Below are positions 43,388 through 51,933 of a stretch of DNA of 64,000 nucleotides, piece after piece (the stretch's first letter is position 1; every line of letters starts with the position of its first letter). The position numbers and the translations under genes are program-made. Origin of the DNA: Salipaludibacillus neizhouensis (lineage in GTDB: Bacteria; Bacillota; Bacilli; Bacillales; Salisediminibacteriaceae); NCBI RefSeq assembly GCF_002886185.1, contig NZ_KZ614147.1, forward strand, positions 903,187 through 967,186, read 5' to 3'. Under the pieces are notes generated by a model, which had not been told where the DNA came from, ran no database searches, and saw nothing but the letters and a program-made list of their open reading frames with translations.

Positions 43388-43663
43388 ATGAGAAAAATAT
43401 TAGTTGTTTGCGGAAACGGATTAGGAACTAGCTTTATCGTTGAGATGAATGTAAAAGCAATTTTAAAAGAGTTAGGTATAGAGGCGGAAGTCTCTCACAC
43501 TGATTTGACGACAAGTAAGTCAGAACAAGCGGATTATTATTTAGGGGCAGCAGACTTACTAGAAAATTTAGAAGATGGAAAAAGAAATCTTATTAAATTA
43601 ACTAACATTATGGATAAAAAAGAACTCCGTGAGGCAATAGAGACAAATATGAAGGGGGCTTAA
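43388..43663 (+). CDS. ulaB: PTS ascorbate-type EIIB component
   Basis: A 91-residue cytoplasmic phosphocarrier. The phospho-Cys loop KILVVCGNGLGTSFIVEMNV is at the N-terminus, as in SgaB/UlaB. KLTNIMDKKELREAI ends it. It passes phosphate from EIIA to the incoming sugar bound by EIIC. It lies 15 bases after the regulator and 3 bases before the IIC gene, with AAAGGAGAGG before its ATG. Confidence 0.88.
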   Translation: MRKILVVCGNGLGTSFIVEMNVKAILKELGIEAEVSHTDLTTSKSEQADYYLGAADLLENLEDGKRNLIKLTNIMDKKELREAIETNMKGA

Positions 43664-43666
43664 ATA

Positions 43667-45040
43667 ATGGTAGATTTAATAATGAATGATATTCTCGGTA
43701 CTCCAGCCATTTTAGTTGGTTTATTCGCACTTTTAGGTTTAATTCTACAGCGAGCTGCTATTACAAATATTGTTTCCGGTACATTAAAAACTGTAATGGG
43801 TTTTGTTATATTAGGGGCCGGTGCTGGAGTAATCATAGGTTCCCTTGATCAATTTTCAAGCATGTTTGATAATGCCTTCAACATTCAAGGTGTTATTCCA
43901 AATAATGAAGCAATCGTAGCATTGGCACAGGACGCTTTCGGTACGGAAACTGCTATGATTATGCTGTTCGGTATGCTCGTAAATATCCTGTTAGCAAGAG
44001 TAACCCCATATAAATATATTTTCCTTACGGGACACCACACGATGTTCATGGCTTGTTTGATCGCAGTTATTTTGATGACAGGCGGAATGTCCGGTTTTCC
44101 ACTTGTATTTATCGGATCTATCATTCTAGGATCTCTTATGGTGCTAATGCCAGCTTTAATTACACCTTATACGCGCAAAGTTACTGGATCAAATGATTTC
44201 ACTGTTGGTCACTTTGGTTCGATTGGTTACTTCGTTGCAGCATTTGTTGGTGAAAAGGTCGGTAAAAATTCTAAATCTACGGAAGAACTTAAAGTTCCTA
44301 AATCGCTAGGATTCTTAAGGGACACTTCCGTTGCGGTGGCATTAACAATGTTTATTCTCTTTTTCATCGTAGCTCTTTTTTCAGGACCTGCATTTATTGA
44401 ATCAGAACTTAGTGGAGGAACAAATTTCTTAGTATTTGCTTTCTTACAAGGTTTGACGTTTGCTGCAGGTGTATATATTATTCTTGCTGGTGTACGAATG
44501 CTGTTAGCTGAAATTGTGCCTGCGTTTAAAGGAATTGCGGATAAAATCGTACCAAATGCGATCCCAGCATTGGATTGTCCAGCAATATTCCCATTTGCAA
44601 ATAATGCAGTTATAATTGGTTTCATATTTAGTTTCATTGCTGGTTTAATTAGCATGTTTTTACTTCCGCTTTTTGGTTTAAGTGTTATTGTACCGGGTCT
44701 TGTACCTCACTTTTTCACGGGTGCTGCGGCAGGAGTATTCGGTAATGCAACAGGCGGAAGAAGAGGTGCAGTATTCGGTTCTATGGCTAATGGTTTTCTT
44801 ATTAGTTTCTTACCAGCCTTATTATTACCAGTCCTTGGTACTCTAGGATTCGAAGGAACAACTTTCGGTGATTCCGACTTCGGATTAGTTGGTATTGTTC
44901 TTGGAGGTATTGTTGAACTATTTTCTTCGCAAGTAGTATTTATTACATTCATACTAGCCATTCTAGCTGCGATCTTTGCAATTGGAATAATGAGAAACAA
45001 AAAAAATCCTCCAAAAGTAGAAGAGTCAGTAAATTCGTAA
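43667..45040 (+). CDS. ulaA: PTS ascorbate-type EIIC permease (SgaT/UlaA family)
   Basis: A 457-residue membrane permease with about 11 segments. Family features: ILGTPAILVGLFALLGLIL at the N-terminus, YKYIFLTGHHTMFMACL, DFTVGHFGSIGYFVAAFVGE, AIPALDCPAIFPFANNAVIIGF, and PHFFTGAAAGVFGNATGGRRGA. This family transports L-ascorbate or related acids with phosphorylation. None of the ascorbate catabolic genes (ulaDEFG) lies nearby, so the true substrate is uncertain. A strong terminator follows. Confidence 0.88.
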   Translation: MVDLIMNDILGTPAILVGLFALLGLILQRAAITNIVSGTLKTVMGFVILGAGAGVIIGSLDQFSSMFDNAFNIQGVIPNNEAIVALAQDAFGTETAMIMLFGMLVNILLARVTPYKYIFLTGHHTMFMACLIAVILMTGGMSGFPLVFIGSIILGSLMVLMPALITPYTRKVTGSNDFTVGHFGSIGYFVAAFVGEKVGKNSKSTEELKVPKSLGFLRDTSVAVALTMFILFFIVALFSGPAFIESELSGGTNFLVFAFLQGLTFAAGVYIILAGVRMLLAEIVPAFKGIADKIVPNAIPALDCPAIFPFANNAVIIGFIFSFIAGLISMFLLPLFGLSVIVPGLVPHFFTGAAAGVFGNATGGRRGAVFGSMANGFLISFLPALLLPVLGTLGFEGTTFGDSDFGLVGIVLGGIVELFSSQVVFITFILAILAAIFAIGIMRNKKNPPKVEESVNS

Positions 45041-45058
45041 AGTTACTTGAATAATACT

Positions 45059-45093
45059 AAGAAGTGTGGGGTGGAATCCCTCACTTCTTTTTT
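45059..45093 (+). terminator. Terminator of the PTS operon
   Basis: AAGAAGTGTGGG (45059-45070) pairs with CCCTCACTTCTT (45078-45089) with one mismatch, followed by TTTT. Confidence 0.88.
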
Positions 45094-45180
45094 GTATGGG
45101 ACAGCAATCTTTACACCACACTCATAAAGGGTAAAGGGAAGCCCGCCCTTTATGCTCAAGAGATAGTGGCGAAAGATTAC

Positions 45181-45216
45181 GCTGTATTTAATAAAAGACG
45201 CTATGCGTTTTTCTTA
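45181..45216 (+). repeat. AAAAGACGC/GCGTTTTTC hairpin repeat, copy 2
   Basis: GCTGTATTTAATAAAAGACG then CTATGCGTTTTTCTTA. The leader GCTGTATTTAAT is shared with copies 3 and 4. Open frames in 45.05-45.29 kb are shadows of it. Confidence 0.8.
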
Positions 45217-45505
45217 AACAATATATCCTCGCAAAACCTTCTCCCTATCTTGACAAAAAACGTACTTTTCTTAAACTATTCGTAAACAATAATCTAAAAA
45301 CTCACTCGGATCGTGTTGAAAGAGTATATTAAGAATCTCACTGATATGGTATGGTTAAACAATAAAAAACGTTTTCAAACGATTATGAGAGATTATCGAC
45401 GAATAGAGTCACTTTGATTTAGTAAGCAGGAACGGGAATAAATCGCATGTTTTGACAGCAGTCCGATTTGGATCGACGATGCGAAACTCAGGAGGAGAAG
45501 ATAGA

Positions 45506-45913
45506 ATGTCATTTATGTTGACGTTAAAAAAGATTTTTTCAACAGGGACAGAAACGCGTGATCATCATCCGGATGAGAAATTCGTGACACATTATTATAA
45601 AGGGATGCAAAAAAAGATTTTGCATGAAGTGGAGAGTATGTTAAACGGTAAAAAAAATTTCAAGGTGGCTTCGGTATCAGAAGAACGAGGCGAAATCATC
45701 GTTCGTGTGACGGGTAAAAAAAAGGTTTTTTTAGTGGCCACTGTTATTATGGTTAGTCCTAACCGAACTTCCGTTGATTTTTCGGCCTCGACAGATACGA
45801 TCTTATTTACTGACTTTGGCTATAGTAGAAGGTTTGTGACAGAGCTGTATAAGGAGCTTGACCCAAGGCTGAATTTTCTTGGAAAAGGTTTAGGCGATAA
45901 GCTGATAAAATAA
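45506..45913 (+). CDS. Conserved cytosolic protein of unknown function
   Basis: A 135-residue protein starting at ATG 45506, with AGGAGGAG upstream; the longer frame from 45452 has no site. It is soluble with a mixed fold: HPDEKFVTHYYKG, then VASVSEERGEIIVRVTGKKKVFLVATVIMVSPNRTSVDFSAST split by short loops, and a basic C-terminus ending GKGLGDKLIK. It resembles small conserved Bacillus proteins with a heat-shock-like beta sheet, but I cannot name the family. It is a single-gene unit with its own terminator. Confidence 0.7.
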   Translation: MSFMLTLKKIFSTGTETRDHHPDEKFVTHYYKGMQKKILHEVESMLNGKKNFKVASVSEERGEIIVRVTGKKKVFLVATVIMVSPNRTSVDFSASTDTILFTDFGYSRRFVTELYKELDPRLNFLGKGLGDKLIK

Positions 45914-45924
45914 AATGGAATTTT

Positions 45925-45966
45925 AAAAGACCTTTATTTGAGTGAAAACTCCATAAAGGTCTTTTT
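45925..45966 (+). terminator. Terminator of the 45.5-kb gene
   Basis: AAAAGACCTTTAT (45925-45937) with ATAAAGGTCTTTT (45953-45965), then more T. Confidence 0.88.
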
Positions 45967-46087
45967 TGCTATCAGAAAGTGTTGCGACCGTAGATAGAAG
46001 TCTTTGAGAGTTTGTTCAGAGATAAGAATTTATAAAATTGGCAGCTACCTTCACACCGCAAGCATCAAGGGAAACCCACTCTCCTTT

Positions 46088-46124
46088 CGAGTAGCACCTA
46101 CACACATTACGTAGGTGCTACTCG
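46088..46124. repeat. Perfect 14-bp inverted repeat
   Basis: CGAGTAGCACCTAC (46088-46101) and GTAGGTGCTACTCG (46111-46124) are exact complements with a 9-base loop. There is no T-run. It lies between genes beside the small hairpin repeat. Confidence 0.75.
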
Positions 46125-46141
46125 GGGCGGTGGAAGCTGAC

Positions 46142-46177
46142 GCTGTATTTAATAAAAGACGCTTTGCGTTTTTCTTA
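46142..46177 (+). repeat. AAAAGACGC/GCGTTTTTC hairpin repeat, copy 3
   Basis: GCTGTATTTAATAAAAGACG then CTTTGCGTTTTTCTTA, one base different from copy 2 in the loop. Confidence 0.8.
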
Positions 46178-46253
46178 AAAAAGGTATTGCAATGGCGCTA
46201 CACACGCTGCTAGCCTGTTCTGAGAAAACGGTGACACTGGCACCGATAAAACG

Positions 46254-46330
46254 AAGCTTCCCTATAGTAACACTCAAATGTCTGGGATCAGATTGAAAGT
46301 TACTATAGGAAGCTTATAGTAACTTTCAGA
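46254..46330. repeat. Nested inverted repeats before lnrJ
   Basis: AAGCTTCCCTATAGTAAC (46254-46271) pairs with GTTACTATAGGAAGCTT (46299-46315) with one bulge. GAAAGTTACTATA (46295-46307) also pairs with TATAGTAACTTTC just after it, so two alternative hairpins are possible. The rest of 45.97-46.58 kb has no gene. Confidence 0.65.
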
Positions 46331-46589
46331 AAAGTTTGGTCACCCTGAGTGGCACTATAGAAAGCTTATAACTACATTCAGCCTGCCGTGCTCATCTAAA
46401 GGGCACTAAAAGTAATTAGCAGCTTCTCCACCGTTCTCTTATCTTCCTATAGATGAGGATTTTCGTCTGTAAAAGTCCTCTATGTATATAAAGAACTTAT
46501 TCTTTTGTCTCAAACAATTTGCTATGATTAAACTACTTATTAAATAAAACTTATCGAGGTCTCCTAACTCAAGTATCGGAGGGAAACAA

Positions 46590-47732
46590 ATGCGTGCGTA
46601 CTGGATCTGGTTTTTATTATTAACTACAGTCTGGTTTTTTGCCATTTACCATATCATTGATAACCCTGTCGAAGCCCCTCTTCGTATTGTCGGAAGTGCC
46701 GTTTTTTTCACGTTATTCTTTATATCTCCTCTTTTTCGTAAAAAACAAGATGAACTTACCTATCTATTATGTGCTGCTGCATTGCTGTCCATTATCACAC
46801 TTTGGCCTGTAGATGGCATTGAACCAAATCCATATACTCTCCTAGTTTTTTCGATACTAGCAGGGAAGGCTGTTTATCGACTCAAGCCGTTCCAGGCGTT
46901 CATAGTTGGTGGAATTCTTGTTTTAGGTGCTGTGGCACCAGGGATAGCAGGATATTCATCGTTTTCGGTCATTTTTATGCTTCTTTATGCCGTCTCACTA
47001 TGTGTTGCATTCATTGTATATCGGAAATTATTGAATCGGACAGAGGATTCCTCTGCAAGATATGAAGCGTTACTAAGTGAATACCGCAAAATGAGAAGAA
47101 GCACAGCTACAGACGAAGAATTGGCACGTCAAGAAGAACGTTCACAAATTGGCCGTGACATTCATGATAGTGTTGGTCATAAATTGACCGCTTTGTTGAT
47201 GCAATTAGAAGTATTTCGGATGCAAGCGGATGGAGAGACAGAAAAGCGCTTGGAGGAACTAAAAAAGTTAACAAAGGAAAGTTTAGAAGAAACAAGAAAA
47301 GCAGTTAAAGTATTGCGTGATGATCAGGTTGGTGGAATTTCAGCTGTGATTAATCTTATTCGTAAATTGGAGGCAGAAAGCTTTATTCGTATTCAATTTT
47401 CAGTGAAACATGGGGTCATGTCTGCGCCTCTTGAAAATGAGCAAGCAATTGTCATATATCGTGCAGTGCAAGAAGGGTTAACAAATATTATGCGCCATAC
47501 TCCGGCACGGGAGGCTGAAATTATGTTTGAGGCTCCTGGTAAAGGAGTATTTCGTTTTGAAGTATCTAATTCAATCAAAGAAAAAGTGAATTATCGAGAA
47601 GGATTTGGTCTGACTTCAATGAGGGAACGAATAGAGAAAATCGGGGGACAGCTGGAGATTGTTCAATACGATGGACGTTTTATTATCCGTGGAACATTGA
47701 GTTTAAAAGATAGGAGTGGGGTGAGTGTATGA
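46590..47732 (+). CDS. lnrJ: NarL-type sensor histidine kinase, LnrJ-like
   Basis: A 380-residue kinase with about six N-terminal membrane segments (to about 150), a coiled coil, a HisKA_3 domain with His192 in QIGRDIHDSVGHKLTALL, and an ATPase domain (AVQEGLTNIMRHTPA, GFGLTSMRERIEKIGG). It overlaps the regulator gene by 4 bases (ATGA). In B. subtilis the LnrJK system senses membrane-active linear polyenes and turns on the LnrLMN exporter, and the same five-gene order is seen here. GGAGGG precedes the ATG. The exact drug is inferred. Confidence 0.85.
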   Translation: MRAYWIWFLLLTTVWFFAIYHIIDNPVEAPLRIVGSAVFFTLFFISPLFRKKQDELTYLLCAAALLSIITLWPVDGIEPNPYTLLVFSILAGKAVYRLKPFQAFIVGGILVLGAVAPGIAGYSSFSVIFMLLYAVSLCVAFIVYRKLLNRTEDSSARYEALLSEYRKMRRSTATDEELARQEERSQIGRDIHDSVGHKLTALLMQLEVFRMQADGETEKRLEELKKLTKESLEETRKAVKVLRDDQVGGISAVINLIRKLEAESFIRIQFSVKHGVMSAPLENEQAIVIYRAVQEGLTNIMRHTPAREAEIMFEAPGKGVFRFEVSNSIKEKVNYREGFGLTSMRERIEKIGGQLEIVQYDGRFIIRGTLSLKDRSGVSV

Positions 47733-48361
47733 TACGAATTTTGTTAGCCGAGGACCAGGGAATGGTTCGACAAGGTTTGAAAATGATGATTGAAACGGAC
47801 AGTGATCTTCGCGTCACAGGTGAGGTTAGCAATGGAAAGGAAGCGATATCCCTTTGTGAAACCGTGCATTTTGATATCGTCATTTTAGATATTCGTATGC
47901 CGGTTATGGACGGTTTACAAGCAGCAAGGATTATAAATACGAGATGGCCGGATCGGAAAATTCTTATGCTCACGACATTTAACGATGAAGATTATGCACT
48001 TGAAGCGCTAAGATGCGGAGCTAGAGGTTATATGCTTAAGGATGCAGAGCCGGATGCATTAATTCGCTCGATTAGAAGTTGTTTGTCAGGAGGACTATCC
48101 TTGCAAGAAGATGTAGCAGCTAAAGTAATGCCGCGATTACTTAAAAAAGAAGAAGAAAAACCTGTGGATTCTTCCATAACTCCTAGAGAATTAGATATTA
48201 TTATGAGAGTAGGTGAGGGGAGAAGTAACCGGGAAATCTCCGATGAATTAGGCCTCTCGATTGGAACCATCAAAAACAATGTTAGTTTAATCTTGGATAA
48301 GTTAGAACTTCGAGATCGGACACAGCTGGCTATTTATGCGATCCGTCACAAACTGGTCTAA
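47729..48361 (+). CDS. lnrK: NarL/LuxR-type response regulator, LnrK-like
   Basis: A 210-residue regulator. The receiver has ED at 8-9, Asp54 in IVILDIRMPVMDG, Thr in MLTTFND and Lys in GYMLKDAEPD. The LuxR-type HTH is ITPRELDIIMRVGEGRSNREISDELGLS, split here by its loop, then IGTIKNNVSLILDKL. It is translationally coupled to the kinase gene. The predicted target is the ABC exporter operon directly downstream, which is separated by a terminator. Confidence 0.87.
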   Translation: MIRILLAEDQGMVRQGLKMMIETDSDLRVTGEVSNGKEAISLCETVHFDIVILDIRMPVMDGLQAARIINTRWPDRKILMLTTFNDEDYALEALRCGARGYMLKDAEPDALIRSIRSCLSGGLSLQEDVAAKVMPRLLKKEEEKPVDSSITPRELDIIMRVGEGRSNREISDELGLSIGTIKNNVSLILDKLELRDRTQLAIYAIRHKLV

Positions 48362-48416
48362 CTACTAAATTGACCATAATGACTAAGGTCATGGTTTCGA
48401 TAATAAGTAATGACGG

Positions 48417-48441
48417 AAGACAGTGGGAGCACTGTCTTTTT
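48417..48441 (+). terminator. Terminator between lnrK and lnrL
   Basis: AAGACAGTG (48417-48425) pairs with CACTGTCTT (48430-48438) with a 4-base loop, then TTT. It separates the sensor pair from the exporter genes, which would need their own promoter. Confidence 0.85.
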
Positions 48442-48494
48442 CTATATATACTTTAAACATAAGGAATCAAGTAAATAACAAGGAGGTTAAAAGA

Positions 48495-49427
48495 ATGTTA
48501 GAAACTGAGGTGTTATCAAAAGTTTTCAAAGGAAAAGTCGCAGTTGATGGGGTCAGTCTCTATTTGGATAAAGGAGAATCGGTTGGACTGCTTGGGCCAA
48601 ACGGTGCTGGCAAGTCAACCACAATATCAATGATGTCATCGTTGATAAAACCAACTTCGGGTGATGTAAAGCTTCATGGGAAGAGTGTGGTTAATGATCC
48701 GGATAGTATCCGAAAAGTACTTGGGATGGTTCCACAGGAGATAGCTCTTTATGAGGAATTAACTGCGTATGAAAATCTGAAGTTTTTCGGGCGGATATAT
48801 GGATTAAAAGGTGAAGTTTTAAAAAAGGCCATTCAAAACATATTAGAGCTTGTAGGGTTAGAGGATCGACAAAAAGAAGTGATTAGTACGTATTCTGGTG
48901 GGATGAAAAGACGTATTAATATGGCTGTTGCCATGTTGCATGACCCAGAAGTACTGATCATGGATGAACCAACGGTAGGCGTCGATCCACAATCACGAAG
49001 TCATATATTAGAGATGGTCCGAAAATTAAACCGGGAAAAAGGGTTAACCGTATTGTACACGAGCCACTATATGGAAGAAGTTGAACGGCTTTGTGACAGG
49101 GTATATATCATGGACTATGGCAAAGTCATTGCCTCGGGTACAAAGGAAGAATTAAAAAGCATATTGTCTGGAGAGGAAACGATATGGATCGACTTAGACC
49201 GTGGCAGTCCTAATTTAGTGATGGAACTTCAAGGATTTGAGGGGATTCAACAATCTACAGAGACGGAAAAGGGTTTGAAACTCATTGTTCCTAAAGGAAG
49301 CAAATTATTGGGAAAAGTCTTTCAGGCAGCTGAGCGCCATGAAGTTCAAATATTGAATGTAAATGTACAGATTCCTACGCTTGAAGATGTCTTCTTACAT
49401 TTAACCGGCAGGAAATTAAGAGATTAA
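48495..49427 (+). CDS. lnrL: ABC exporter ATPase, LnrL-like
   Basis: A 310-residue ATPase. Walker A GPNGAGKSTT at about 36-45, Q-loop VPQEIALYEELT, signature YSGGMKRRINMAVAM, Walker B VLIMDEPTVGVDP and H-loop YTSHYMEEVERL are all intact, followed by a DUF4162-type C-terminal domain. ATG 48495 has AAGGAGG upstream; the longer frame from 48423 runs through the terminator. With the next two genes it makes a CcmA/YhaQ-type exporter like LnrLMN for linearmycin-class polyenes. Confidence 0.9.
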   Translation: MLETEVLSKVFKGKVAVDGVSLYLDKGESVGLLGPNGAGKSTTISMMSSLIKPTSGDVKLHGKSVVNDPDSIRKVLGMVPQEIALYEELTAYENLKFFGRIYGLKGEVLKKAIQNILELVGLEDRQKEVISTYSGGMKRRINMAVAMLHDPEVLIMDEPTVGVDPQSRSHILEMVRKLNREKGLTVLYTSHYMEEVERLCDRVYIMDYGKVIASGTKEELKSILSGEETIWIDLDRGSPNLVMELQGFEGIQQSTETEKGLKLIVPKGSKLLGKVFQAAERHEVQILNVNVQIPTLEDVFLHLTGRKLRD

Positions 49428-49440
49428 GGAGTTGAAACGG

Positions 49441-50730
49441 GTGGGCACCTTTTTATGGAAAGATATTATCGTACTGTTACGTAAAAAAACAGAATTAATC
49501 ACACTTATACTGATGCCATTAGTATTGATTGTTATTCTCGGATTTGCACTAAAAGGTTTACTTGGTGGTGACACAGAAGCTCTTAACATGAAAGTCGGGA
49601 TTGTTAATAAGGATAATGAGCAACTTGGTATCGAGGAATTCATTAACGAACTAGAGGAAATGGATCTTTCAGAAGAAGTGGTCAGTGAGCTTCGTTTGGC
49701 AGGCGGTGAGATTAGTCCCGTTTCACTACTGGATGAAGTGTTTCAAGAGGAAGGTATTCAAGACATCATGGAGACAGAGAATATGGATGTAGCAGATAGG
49801 GATAAAGCGGTGGCAGAGGGAGACGTAGACGCAGTATTAACGATTCCCGAAGGTTTTACGTATCAGGCTTTACAGAAAATGCTGTTAAATAAAGGGGATG
49901 TAACAGCATTTGACATAACGATTAATGAGTATTCCTCCTTATCAGCTAATGTGTTTAATTCTATCGTGGAGGATTTTGTTCGTACGCTTAACTTTGAAAC
50001 CGCAATAAATAGAGCTTTAGGAGAAGAGGAACAATCAATTTCCTCTCTTGAAGAAGAATCAAGAGAAAGAAATGAACTTGGAGGTATAGAAACAGTTTCA
50101 ACAGGCGAACCGATTAGTTCATTCCAATATTATACGATAGGTATGGCAGTTATGTTTGTGCTTTTCGTTGCCTCTACGATAGCAGGTGAAGCATACGTGG
50201 AAAAGCAACAGCATGTATTTAATCGTATTTTACTTTCTGGGAAACATCCCTTATTATATTTAGCTGGGAAAATGGTATCCACTACTGTGATTGCATTTGT
50301 ACAATTAGTTCTTTTATTTTCAGTTTCAGCACTTATTTTTCAATCCTTTATCACAGAGACGTTAGAATTTTGGGCGGGTATGGCAATGATCTCTCTCTTT
50401 CTCTCTATCTGTGTTGGATCGCTTGCAACACTCTTAACTTCATTGACTATTCGTTTTAACAGCGTAGCATTTGTTTACATTTTTTCAGGTGGTCTTGTTA
50501 CTCTTTTTGCATTTGCGGGTGGGAGCTTTTTCCCAACATCACAAATGCCTGAGGTGGTCGCTTTAATTGGAAACTGGACACCCAATGGTGCTGCATTAAC
50601 TTCTTATATGCAATGGATGCAGGGGTTTGGTCTGGATACATTGAGACCTTCACTATTTAGGATAATAGGTGCATCGATCTTGTTTATAACAGCTAGTCTC
50701 GTAATTTTTCCGCGAAGGAGGTTAGTTTGA
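49441..50730 (+). CDS. lnrM: ABC exporter permease, LnrM-like
   Basis: A 429-residue ABC-2 type permease. One membrane helix near residues 18-40 is followed by a large extracellular domain (about 45-220, acidic) and then five C-terminal helices beginning at SSFQYYTIGMAVMFVLFVAST, with GGSFFPTSQMPEVV near the end. The start is GTG 49441, 9 bases after AAGGAG; TTG 49432 abuts the site. It begins 13 bases after lnrL and is followed by its paralogue. It forms a heterodimer with the next product in the Lnr model. Confidence 0.87.
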   Translation: MGTFLWKDIIVLLRKKTELITLILMPLVLIVILGFALKGLLGGDTEALNMKVGIVNKDNEQLGIEEFINELEEMDLSEEVVSELRLAGGEISPVSLLDEVFQEEGIQDIMETENMDVADRDKAVAEGDVDAVLTIPEGFTYQALQKMLLNKGDVTAFDITINEYSSLSANVFNSIVEDFVRTLNFETAINRALGEEEQSISSLEEESRERNELGGIETVSTGEPISSFQYYTIGMAVMFVLFVASTIAGEAYVEKQQHVFNRILLSGKHPLLYLAGKMVSTTVIAFVQLVLLFSVSALIFQSFITETLEFWAGMAMISLFLSICVGSLATLLTSLTIRFNSVAFVYIFSGGLVTLFAFAGGSFFPTSQMPEVVALIGNWTPNGAALTSYMQWMQGFGLDTLRPSLFRIIGASILFITASLVIFPRRRLV

Positions 50731-50732
50731 GT

Positions 50733-51839
50733 ATGAAGTCTATTTATTTACTGCAATGGCAACGATTTCGAAGGGAACCAGTTCTAGTAGTGTCATTTTT
50801 TGTATTAACGATCCTGTTTATCTCGGTTTTAGCGGGTTTTGGGACCGATAATAAAATGACTGTATACACCTTTTCAGATGCTAGTCTGTCTGACTCAGAC
50901 CGGGACTACTGGCTAGAGAAATTAAATGAATCCAATGAATTTGAGTTTCAAACCACGGAGGAATCTCAGGCAAGGCAAGCAGTTGCAGAAGGAGAAGTAA
51001 GTTTAGCTTTAAAATTAATGAAGGAGGATTACCTTATATTTGTAGCGGCAGATGAGCCAGGTCGTTACCTAGTGGAAGGATATATTCACCAAATTTATAG
51101 TGAACAATTACGTTTGAATGAGGTGGAGAACCAACTAGTTGGAGGTGAGTTCCATGGTGAAGTGGAGAGATTATTGGCTGAACCGAGTCTGACGGTTGTT
51201 ACATCTTCTCTCGAAGGAGAACATGGTTCCTATGAATCTGATGGACAACTGCAAGTTTTATTTGGGATGACGTTGTTCTTTAGTATTTATACAATTATGT
51301 ATAGTCTAGGTAAGATCGTCGAAGAGAAACAATGGGGTACATGGAATCGTCTTATTTTATCGCCTCTTAGTAAGACTCAAATATATATTGGACATTTAAT
51401 GTATAGCTTTACAATTGGTTTTATACAAATACTACTGATTTTCCTGTTCTTTCAATACGTATTTCATTTCGATATAGGAGATCGTTTTGGTACTATCTTA
51501 GTTATTATAGGGTTTTATACGTTTGCCATTGTTGCTTTAAGTATGCTGCTTATGGGAGCAGTCAAAACCTCTCAGCAATTTCAAACAGTTGTCCCACTTG
51601 TTGCTACAAGTATAGCCATGCTTGGTGGTGCATTTTGGCCGATCGAAGTAGTATCAAATCCATTCATGATAGCTTTATCAAAAGGAATGCCAATTGCTTA
51701 TGGCTTAGATGCTTTAAAGGGTGCAGCGATTTATGACAGAGGAGTATTTGATTTAGTTGAACCGTTATCACTTATGTTGCTTTTCGGCGTCATATGTATG
51801 GGGGTAGGTATTAACTTAATGGAGAGACACAAAGCATAA
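50733..51839 (+). CDS. lnrN: ABC exporter permease, LnrN-like
   Basis: A 368-residue ABC-2 permease with the same plan as its neighbour but shorter: an N-terminal helix (about 15-35), an extracellular domain (about 40-170), and five C-terminal helices with GKIVEEKQWGTWNRLILSPL and GGAFWPIEVVSNPFM. ATG 50733 is chosen, 11 bases after AAGGAGG and two bases past the preceding stop; TTG 50727 would overlap it. A terminator follows. Confidence 0.86.
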   Translation: MKSIYLLQWQRFRREPVLVVSFFVLTILFISVLAGFGTDNKMTVYTFSDASLSDSDRDYWLEKLNESNEFEFQTTEESQARQAVAEGEVSLALKLMKEDYLIFVAADEPGRYLVEGYIHQIYSEQLRLNEVENQLVGGEFHGEVERLLAEPSLTVVTSSLEGEHGSYESDGQLQVLFGMTLFFSIYTIMYSLGKIVEEKQWGTWNRLILSPLSKTQIYIGHLMYSFTIGFIQILLIFLFFQYVFHFDIGDRFGTILVIIGFYTFAIVALSMLLMGAVKTSQQFQTVVPLVATSIAMLGGAFWPIEVVSNPFMIALSKGMPIAYGLDALKGAAIYDRGVFDLVEPLSLMLLFGVICMGVGINLMERHKA

Positions 51840-51872
51840 TCACACGAATTTAGATGTTTTTACTTTGACAGA

Positions 51873-51910
51873 AGGTGCTCGAATTCCCTTCCAAGCGGAT
51901 TCAAGCACCT
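51873..51910. terminator. Terminator between lnrN and the YidC gene
   Basis: AGGTGCTCGAAT (51873-51884) pairs with ATTCAAGCACCT (51899-51910) with one mismatch. T-richness is modest on both sides; it probably serves both converging genes. Confidence 0.7.
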
Positions 51911-51933
51911 ATTTAAGAACGGCTATTCTTACC

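Noticed and set aside
45064-45285. 73-codon plus-strand frame after the PTS operon
   Set aside because: It overlaps a terminator and the AAAAGACGC hairpin repeat, with no ribosome site.
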